35,743 nt of DNA, from contig JAWJLM010000029.1 in the NCBI GenBank assembly GCA_040191315.1, positions 1-35,743 on the forward strand, given 5' to 3'. The translations under genes and the position numbers were made by a program. The stretch comes from Bacillaceae bacterium S4-13-56 (lineage in GTDB: Bacteria > Bacillota > Bacilli > Bacillales > JAWJLM01). Shown here one piece after another: positions 30,230 to 35,743 of this stretch; position 1 is the first letter of the stretch; the number at the start of each line of letters is the position of its first letter. Below the pieces are notes generated by a model. That model did not search any database, was not told where the DNA came from, and worked only from the letters and a program-made list of their open reading frames with translations.

Positions 30230-31738
30230 GTGGGAGAAACTTATGCAAAACAACAACCAAAGCAAACGAAACGTCCATTAGTTTTAGCAGCTTTGGTCAT
30301 ATCGATGTTTATGGCAGCGATTGAGGGAACGATCGTTGCCACAGCCATGCCAAATATCGTGGCAGACTTAGGGGGATTCAGCATCTATAGTTGGGTATTT
30401 TCCTCCTTTCTATTGATGCAAGCTGTCACCACTTTATTTTTTGGAAAGCTATCTGACCTATTTGGACGAAAGCCAGTCTTTATTGTTGGAGTAGGTATCT
30501 TTTTAATTGGGTCTATTTTATGTGGATTTGCAGCATCGATGACAACTCTTATTATTTTCCGACTGATCCAAGGGCTAGGAGCCGGAGCAGTTAATCCGAT
30601 GGTTTTGACAATTGTTGGTGACATGTATACCATGGAGGAACGTTCTAAAATTCAGGGATATTTATCAAGTGTATGGGGGATTTCCTCTATCTTAGGTCCA
30701 CTTTTTGGTGGCATAATTGTTGAACTTTCCGATTGGGCATGGATTTTTTGGATAAACATTCCACTAGGAATCATTGGCGTCATTGGTGTAACCCTCTTTT
30801 TTCATGAAGACATTAAGCATGAAAAGAAATCGATTGACTATGCAGGCTCCGCTCTGTTCTTCATTTCTATTTCTGCTCTTATCATTATTTTAGTTCAAGC
30901 AGGAGTTACTTGGCCATGGAACTCGCCTGAAGTCTTAGGTTTATTATCTATTTTTGTTATTGGATTTGCTTTATTCTTATGGCAGGAAACACAAGCAATA
31001 AATCCTATGATGCCATTAGGTATTTGGAAAAATCAATTGATCTCCATGGCAAATATCGCCACCCTCACATCAGGAATGATCATGATTGGAATTTCCACCT
31101 TTTTACCTACTTATGTTCAGGGGGTTATGGGGTATTCCCCAATAATTGCAGGATTCACATTGAGTACGATGTCCATTGGGTGGCCGCTTTCCTCTACAGC
31201 TGCTGGGCATTTGGTGCTCAAGATTGGCTTTCGAAAAACGGCTATCTTGGGTGGGGTCGCCTTAATCATTGGAACCATTGTATTCATGTTTTTGGATCAG
31301 TCAAAAGGACCGATTTATGCTGGATTTGGTTCTTTCTGTATTGGGGTTGGAATGGGATTAACGAGCACCACCTTTATTATTTCCATTCAAAGCAGTGTTG
31401 ATTGGCAAACCCGTGGAGTTGCTACTTCTCTCAATTCATTCATGCGCTCCATAGGTAGTGCTCTTGGTGCTGCTGTTCTTGGTGGAGTTTTAAACATGAG
31501 AATGATACAGTCCCTAGGAGAAAAGGGTGAGGAACTCGCTGGTAAAGTAGATTTAAATAATGCCAATAGCCTTCTTGATGAGGAGTTACGTGCATCTCTC
31601 TCAAGGAATATGCTTCAAGCCTTACAAGACGCTTTATCTGCATCGTTACACTCTGTATACATTGGGTTATTTATCTTAGCCATTATCACCCTTGCCTTCT
31701 GTCTTTGGATACCGAAAGTAGTGAAAACAAAGTCTTAA
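30230..31738 (+). CDS. MFS drug/efflux transporter, DHA2 (EmrB/QacA) family, 14 TM
   Basis: 502 residues with about 14 predicted membrane helices. The DHA2 N-terminus ISMFMAAIEGTIVATAMPNI carries the acidic residue in helix 1. GKLSDLFGRKP is the loop 2-3 motif A, and RLIQGLGAGAVNPMVLTIVG is motif C/B-like. A long last loop (about 425-465) precedes the final helix. Probably a proton-driven exporter; substrate unknown. GTG at 30230 follows AAAGGAGGAATAGT. The TAA stop overlaps the ribosome-binding site of the NifS-like gene (AAGGAGC), so these two form a tight operon. Confidence 0.9.
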   Translation: MGETYAKQQPKQTKRPLVLAALVISMFMAAIEGTIVATAMPNIVADLGGFSIYSWVFSSFLLMQAVTTLFFGKLSDLFGRKPVFIVGVGIFLIGSILCGFAASMTTLIIFRLIQGLGAGAVNPMVLTIVGDMYTMEERSKIQGYLSSVWGISSILGPLFGGIIVELSDWAWIFWINIPLGIIGVIGVTLFFHEDIKHEKKSIDYAGSALFFISISALIIILVQAGVTWPWNSPEVLGLLSIFVIGFALFLWQETQAINPMMPLGIWKNQLISMANIATLTSGMIMIGISTFLPTYVQGVMGYSPIIAGFTLSTMSIGWPLSSTAAGHLVLKIGFRKTAILGGVALIIGTIVFMFLDQSKGPIYAGFGSFCIGVGMGLTSTTFIISIQSSVDWQTRGVATSLNSFMRSIGSALGAAVLGGVLNMRMIQSLGEKGEELAGKVDLNNANSLLDEELRASLSRNMLQALQDALSASLHSVYIGLFILAIITLAFCLWIPKVVKTKS

Positions 31739-31750
31739 GGAGCGATCCAT

Positions 31751-32869
31751 TTGAAAAATATTTATCTAGATTATAATGCCAGCACCCCTATTGCTCAAGA
31801 GGTCAAGGAAGCCATTCTCCCCTATTTAGATACGGGATATGGAAATCCTTCTGCCCTCCATTACGAAGGAGTAAAAGCAAAAGAAGCTGTGGAAAAGGCC
31901 AGAAAACAAGTTGCAGAGCTTATAAACGCTTCAGCAGATGAAATCATTTTTACAAGTGGAGGTAGTGAGTCCAATAACCATGTGTTAAAGGGGGTTTTCC
32001 ATACCTTTCAAAACAAAGGAAAACATATCATCACCACAAAAATCGAACACCCTGCTATTCTTAATCCATGTCAATACCTTGAAAGCATAGGTGCCAAAGT
32101 GACCTATGTAGGTGTGGATTATTATGGACGGGTGAATCCAGCAGATATTGAAAAAGCTATTACGGATGAAACCATTTTGATTTCTGTTATGCATTCTAAT
32201 AATGAAGTTGGTACTCTTCAGCCTATAGTTGAAATCGGAACAATTGCTAGAAAACATGGAGTTCTATTCCATACAGATGCCTCTCAATCCATTGGTAAAG
32301 TACCTATTGATGTAAAAGAATTAAATGTAGATTTTTTAACAATCGCTGGTCACAAAGTGTACGCTCCTAAAGGAGTTGGGGCCCTTTATATTCGGGATGG
32401 CATTGAAATTGAATCTTTTATGCATGGAGCTGGACACGAAAAAGGCAGACGAGCAGGAACAGAGAATATTTTACTAGATGTCGGGCTCGGAAAAGCATGT
32501 GAATTAGCCAAAGAGCAGCTTCCTAAGAATCAGGAGATTCAAAAAGTAAGAGATTATTTTTGGAAGCAGCTTCAAGCAGAATTTGGAGAAAATATTTCTT
32601 TAAACGGGCATCCAGATTTCAGGCTACCGAATACATTAAATGTGAATTTCATCAGGAAGATTGGTCAGGATCTTTTATCCTCAATTCCAGAGTTAGCCGC
32701 TTCTACAGGCTCAGCCTGTCACTCTGGAGAGGTCAATTTATCGCCTGTATTAAAGGCAATGAATGTCAGTGAAATAGAAGGTATGGGTGCTATAAGATTT
32801 AGTTTAGGAAGAAACACAACGAAAGAGGACATTGATCAAGTACTGAAGTGGTTAAAAAATGTAGTGTAA
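31751..32869 (+). CDS. Cysteine desulfurase, NifS/IscS-like (COG1104 type)
   Basis: 372 residues, class V PLP aminotransferase fold. It removes sulfur, or selenium from selenocysteine, forming a persulfide on the active-site Cys. Seen are LDYNASTP, SGGSESNNHVLKG (69-81), the cofactor-binding HTDASQS (174-180), the Schiff-base lysine in IAGHKVYAPKG (K202) and the active Cys323 in AASTGSACHSGEVNLSP on a flexible loop. TTG start at 31751, 8 nt after AAGGAGC that overlaps the upstream MFS stop. No iscU, sufU, thiI or nrdI-type partner is adjacent. The STG-ACHS-type loop recalls desulfurases found beside selD in selenium-using bacteria, so a role in selenium delivery is possible but unproven. Confidence 0.88.
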   Translation: MKNIYLDYNASTPIAQEVKEAILPYLDTGYGNPSALHYEGVKAKEAVEKARKQVAELINASADEIIFTSGGSESNNHVLKGVFHTFQNKGKHIITTKIEHPAILNPCQYLESIGAKVTYVGVDYYGRVNPADIEKAITDETILISVMHSNNEVGTLQPIVEIGTIARKHGVLFHTDASQSIGKVPIDVKELNVDFLTIAGHKVYAPKGVGALYIRDGIEIESFMHGAGHEKGRRAGTENILLDVGLGKACELAKEQLPKNQEIQKVRDYFWKQLQAEFGENISLNGHPDFRLPNTLNVNFIRKIGQDLLSSIPELAASTGSACHSGEVNLSPVLKAMNVSEIEGMGAIRFSLGRNTTKEDIDQVLKWLKNVV

Positions 32870-32892
32870 AAAAATATAATAAACAAATTTCA

Positions 32893-32930
32893 AGACATGC
32901 GTTCGGCATACGGACGCATGTCTTTTTGGT
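32893..32930 (+). terminator. Terminator of the MFS/NifS operon
   Basis: AGACATGCGT (32893-32902) pairs with ACGCATGTCT (32914-32923) over an 11-nt loop, followed by TTTTGG. Confidence 0.88.
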
Positions 32931-33092
32931 TCATTTGCTAATACATAAACATTGTACTAGGTGCCATTGACCTTGTGGAGCATCGTCGTTAGTACAAAGG
33001 AGAGCTTTCATAGTTCCCCTTTAACGGCTTTGGTATAAATATCTATCTCACCCAATATAAATGAAGTAACAAATTATACTGGGGGAAAGATA

Positions 33093-33506
33093 ATGGCTGA
33101 TGAAGTAATGGTAGATGAGTCGTTTGCATTATCAGAAGATACATTGAGGAAGTATTATGAATTAAACAATCAGAAAAAAGAACTAGAAAAAGAAATGAAC
33201 CAAATCAAAAAAGAAATTCACCACTACTTAGACGAAACCTTTGGAAAAGAACAAAAAGGGGAAGTGAAACTGGGTAAATATAAAGCTCAGCGTACTATCA
33301 AGTCTTCAATAAACTATGACCAGGAGAAGACGGTACAAAAATTAGAGGAACTAAATCTTAAAGATTTTATCTTACTAGTCAAACGACCAGATACTGAAAA
33401 ACTAGAAGCTGCTATGAAAATCGATTTAGTTAAAGAAGACGAATTTAAAGATTGTAAAACAGACAGAAAGACTCAAGCCATTATAGTAAAGGAATTAAGC
33501 TTATAG
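33093..33506 (+). CDS. Hypothetical coiled-coil protein
   Basis: 137 residues, highly charged and soluble. Residues 15-50 (LSEDTLRKYYELNNQKKELE, then KEMNQIKKEI) form a strong coiled coil, followed by a GKYKAQRTIKSSINYD strand region and a helical C-terminus. It is somewhat like small accessory proteins of Bacillus phages, but I do not recognise the family. ATG 33093 follows GGGGGAAAG. Own terminator follows. The 190-bp gap upstream (32931-33092) holds only its promoter region; no RNA gene seen. Confidence 0.6.
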   Translation: MADEVMVDESFALSEDTLRKYYELNNQKKELEKEMNQIKKEIHHYLDETFGKEQKGEVKLGKYKAQRTIKSSINYDQEKTVQKLEELNLKDFILLVKRPDTEKLEAAMKIDLVKEDEFKDCKTDRKTQAIIVKELSL

Positions 33507-33507
33507 A

Positions 33508-33546
33508 CAAAAAACGTTTGGGTTTAGTTTATCCAAACGTTTTTTA
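33508..33546 (+). terminator. Terminator of the coiled-coil protein gene
   Basis: AAAAACGTTTGG (33510-33521) and CCAAACGTTTTT (33533-33544) form a 12-bp stem over an 11-nt loop with T-run. Confidence 0.9.
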
Positions 33547-33657
33547 GCTTATTGCCTAATTATTTCAGTAATTCTTTTTGCTAAATAAGAAACTCTTCAC
33601 AAAGTAATCTGACACATTCCTTTCATGGATACTGTTGGTTCGAGTTTATAGAAGATG

Positions 33658-34833
33658 TTACCCTTTTTTCACCTTCTCCATTAAATATTGGACAAAGGCG
33701 TCATCTCTTTCTAACCAGGCTTGTTCCTTTTTCTTTAGATGTTTTTCGGCATCGTCATAGGTAGAGTGGTGACCCTCCAATTTTCCTTCATTTTTAGAAA
33801 TTCCCCAGGTGCCATGAGATCCTTGCTGGATAAGGAATAGATCTCCAGACCAATTTTTATAAAGAGCTCCAAACTCGGATTCCTTGATATTGAATCGATT
33901 TCTTTTAGCATCTTCTCGAAGTGGTTGCATAGAAAATGTTTTGGCAACAAACTCGTCATATGCCTGTTGATTCATAGAAGCACCAGATGCCTTTTCATGC
34001 CCTCCTCCCCCATAATTTCCTGCTACCGCTGAAACATCCACGTCATCATGAATGGTTCGAAACCCCATCCGTTTTCCACCTATGTTAAGAATCACAATAT
34101 AATCCAAGTGCGGGAATTCTTTTCCTAATTCATTTCCTAATTCAGAATGGTACTGTTCAGCATAAACGACTCCCGCATATTTTCCATCTATTTTTGTCTG
34201 GGTTACTTCTCGTTTTTTCCTCCTAATGTATCGGTCAATCTTCTCTTCTTCCATCTCCAGGATTTTCTTTTCAAAATCGTCAAAATCGAAGGACTCAGAA
34301 CCACTTAATTTTCGGATCATTTTTTCTTCAAAATTTTCCATAGAGACAAGAAAAAATAAGGAGTTTAAGCGCTTAGCCTTCTCATTCTGATTTTTTTCCC
34401 ATTCCCATGTATCATATTGACGAACAAGCTCCACATACTCGCTTATAGCCAGAGAAGGTGTTAAAAATTCATTGGCAACCAGATACTCATACAGTAAGGA
34501 GGTTGCAGAGGTTAAATTGCCCTCTTTTTCTACCACTATCTTTCCCCAGTCAAAATCATTTAACGGTAGAGCCGTTTTATGATGATCAATCAGTTGAACT
34601 TTTCCACCCAAATCTACAAATTCCTGTAAACGAAGGGCGTTTTCTTCGCTTACCGACAAATCTGTTATTAGCAAAAATATATCTTTGTTTCCCTGTTCTA
34701 CAAAATTTTCAACATCACGATCTAAGCTTGATATGGAATGGTACCTAACCTGAACGTCATCACCAAAAGCAAGCTTGGCTAAGATCCCACAACTTACCCC
34801 GTCTAGATCATTGTGCGACATTAATTTGTACAT
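33658..34833 (-). CDS. nrnB: DHH-family oligoribonuclease NrnB-like phosphoesterase
   Basis: 391 residues, nearly the length of B. subtilis NrnB (YngD). DHH domain: HNDLDG (7-12), TDLS (57-60) and IDHHKT (D83, H84, H85) bind two Mn ions. DHHA1-type domain: GGGGHEKASG (about 280) contacts substrate. NrnB degrades short RNA oligonucleotides (nanoRNA) and pGpG-like dinucleotides at the end of RNA turnover. The C-terminal 90 residues (ESEFGALYKNWSGDLFLI...) form an extra small domain seen in this subgroup. ATG 34833 (MYKLMSHND) has GGGGGAG 5 nt upstream and is preferred over the in-frame ATG at 34851. The DUF3231 relic ends at its 5' side. Confidence 0.85.
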   Translation of the reverse strand: MYKLMSHNDLDGVSCGILAKLAFGDDVQVRYHSISSLDRDVENFVEQGNKDIFLLITDLSVSEENALRLQEFVDLGGKVQLIDHHKTALPLNDFDWGKIVVEKEGNLTSATSLLYEYLVANEFLTPSLAISEYVELVRQYDTWEWEKNQNEKAKRLNSLFFLVSMENFEEKMIRKLSGSESFDFDDFEKKILEMEEEKIDRYIRRKKREVTQTKIDGKYAGVVYAEQYHSELGNELGKEFPHLDYIVILNIGGKRMGFRTIHDDVDVSAVAGNYGGGGHEKASGASMNQQAYDEFVAKTFSMQPLREDAKRNRFNIKESEFGALYKNWSGDLFLIQQGSHGTWGISKNEGKLEGHHSTYDDAEKHLKKKEQAWLERDDAFVQYLMEKVKKG

Positions 34834-34847
34834 TGATGCTCCCCCAT

Positions 34848-35640
34848 TCAATTATCCATTTTTTCATCTAATGCTTGACGATCAGCAGCTGTCGGCGGCT
34901 CTTCCAACCAACCATTTTTAATGAGAAGATTTATCCCATCCTCTGCATATAGAGCAATTTCTGCGATCATTTTTGAATACATTAAAACTAAATCCTTCCT
35001 TTGCGTGGCAGAAAGAGCAGCACCATAGTATCCAGCTGCTACTTCAACTATACTCACGAGATGAAAAAGCATCAATTTATCCGAAAATGGGGCCTCTGTT
35101 GAGTGTGTGACTTCACCCTGATATGACTTAGGTGTAGGCAGATGAGCTTGGGCTAATTTTTTTCCCATTTCTCCAAGATGTTTTTCACAAAGTTTCATCC
35201 CTCGTTGAAAATAATTCCGAATTTCCCTAGAATGAGCAGTCTGACTGAATCCAAGTTCAAGGATCACTTTTACTATTATTTTTTGCATATTATTGACGCA
35301 CATCTTCTCGAATGGTTGTTGCTAGACAAAGAGTTTAGCTGTTTAAACCATGGAGAGTCATGATTTGCATATAAATATACATAATATTATTTGTAAACAA
35401 AGATGGTACCTTAAGTTTAACATCTTCCTCGGAAAATCCTTTAGATATCGGAAAATTTTCATTTTTCATAAACGTACTAACTTATCCAAATGGGTTTTAG
35501 AAAGGCTTACTGACTTTTTGAGAATTTCTGCTAATTCCTTATTTTTACAAGTAGACAATAAATATCTGTTCACACAAATAGCCATACTATCGGTTATGTA
35601 TTGTGTCCAAAGGTTAGCAAGCAATCTATGGAGCAGTCAA
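34848..35640 (-). pseudogene. DUF3231 family protein, frameshifted relic
   Basis: DUF3231 proteins are about 330 residues with two similar halves, typical of spore-forming bacilli. The C-terminal half is intact here (LELGFSQTAHSREIRNYFQR, then STEAPFSDKLMLFHLVS, YAEDGINLLIKNGWLEEPP). Upstream, pieces of the N-terminal half appear in different frames: LANLWTQYITDSMAICVNRY and KNKELAEILKKSVSLSKTHL in one, ENFPISKGFSEEDVKL in the next, and LCLATTIREDVRQ in a third. At least three frame breaks with stops at about 35460, 35350 and 35305. A short product starting at 35303 or 35288 could still be made, but the gene as a whole is dead. Confidence 0.65.
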
Positions 35641-35655
35641 TTTTTTCTTTTTTTC

Positions 35656-35743
35656 AAAAGATAAGTATAAAATTTGTCTAGCTCCAGCGAAAAAGCTTCA
35701 TCGAGTAATCTTCGAAGTTTTTGCCCCGAGTAAGGAAAGCTAC
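35656..35743 (+). repeat. Probable dispersed intergenic repeat at the window edge
   Basis: TTTGTCTAGCTCCAGCG at 35674-35690 is the start of a repeat that I know from many Bacillaceae genomes (TGTCTAGCTCCAGCGCC type). The sequence up to the window end contains related blocks (TCGAGTAATC and CCCCGAGTAAGG). It continues outside. The first 20 bases of the window (GCGAAGCGAGCC) may be part of a similar element. Confidence 0.4.

Noticed and set aside
25298-33092. tRNA-Sec gene or other tRNA in the gaps around the Sec genes
   Set aside because: I looked at 25298-25613, 28943-29402 and 32931-33092 for a T-arm (GGTTCGA-type), a CCA end and a UCA anticodon, and found no cloverleaf.
1-35743. CRISPR array, prophage or integrative element
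   Set aside because: No regularly spaced direct repeats, no integrase, no phage structural genes. The only mobile trace is the ISL3 relic and short dispersed repeats.

Overview
The window looks like a chromosomal segment of a low-GC, spore-forming, salt-tolerant member of the Bacillaceae. The evidence is Gram-positive ribosome-binding sites, frequent TTG and GTG starts, a complete ectABC compatible-solute operon, a DUF3231 relic and an NrnB-type oligoribonuclease. Genes lie on both strands. I see no prophage, rRNA, tRNA or CRISPR array. Decayed genes are unusually common: DUF962, two GNATs, NUDIX, DUF3231, an ISL3 transposase and a small hydrophobic ORF.

Layout. 1-1.6 kb: a TPR/XRE regulator followed at once by a 43-residue secreted propeptide and a terminator, which is the layout of an NprR/NprX-like (RRNPP) quorum-sensing pair. 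1.9-6.5 kb: a threonine-aldolase-like enzyme, small or broken genes, a DJ-1/PfpI protein and an MBL-fold hydrolase. 6.5-9.6 kb: class I fructose-bisphosphate aldolase, divergent from an MBL-fold hydrolase/TetR operon whose promoter carries two matching palindromic operators, then Hsp20. 9.7-13.8 kb: a secreted helical protein, RlmN, a luciferase-like oxidoreductase, an OsmC protein and a hypothetical. 14.2-16.7 kb: ectABC; ectA has no canonical start codon where homology begins. 16.7-22.1 kb: aldo/keto reductase, C45 acyltransferase/peptidase, lipoprotein nuclease, GNAT, frameshifted NUDIX and an MFS transporter. 22.1-24.8 kb: a CsoR/CstR-like operator promoter, an ISL3 relic and a Tat-exported multicopper oxidase. 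24.8-28.4 kb: a glutaredoxin-like gene, aminopeptidase M29, and a peroxiredoxin overlapping a ferritin-like gene. 28.4-35.7 kb: GNAT, HAD phosphatase, 14-TM exporter, NifS-like desulfurase, a hypothetical, NrnB and the DUF3231 relic.

Main discovery: two thiol-redox genes 2.3 kb apart each have exactly one in-frame TGA, placed at the catalytic cysteine. In the glutaredoxin the motif reads RPT-TGA-SDC (U14-x-x-C17). In the AhpC-type peroxiredoxin it reads FV-TGA-PTE (U69 of the PxxxTxxC motif). A small hairpin with a G in its apical loop starts about 17-23 nt after each TGA, as expected for a bacterial SECIS. UGA is an ordinary stop elsewhere in the window. These are best read as selenoproteins, possibly a seleno-peroxidase with its seleno-glutaredoxin. 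The peroxiredoxin is coupled by overlap to a ferritin-like protein, and a NifS-like desulfurase that could handle selenium lies 4 kb further on. The second discovery is the uncharacterised RRNPP receptor/peptide pair at the left edge.
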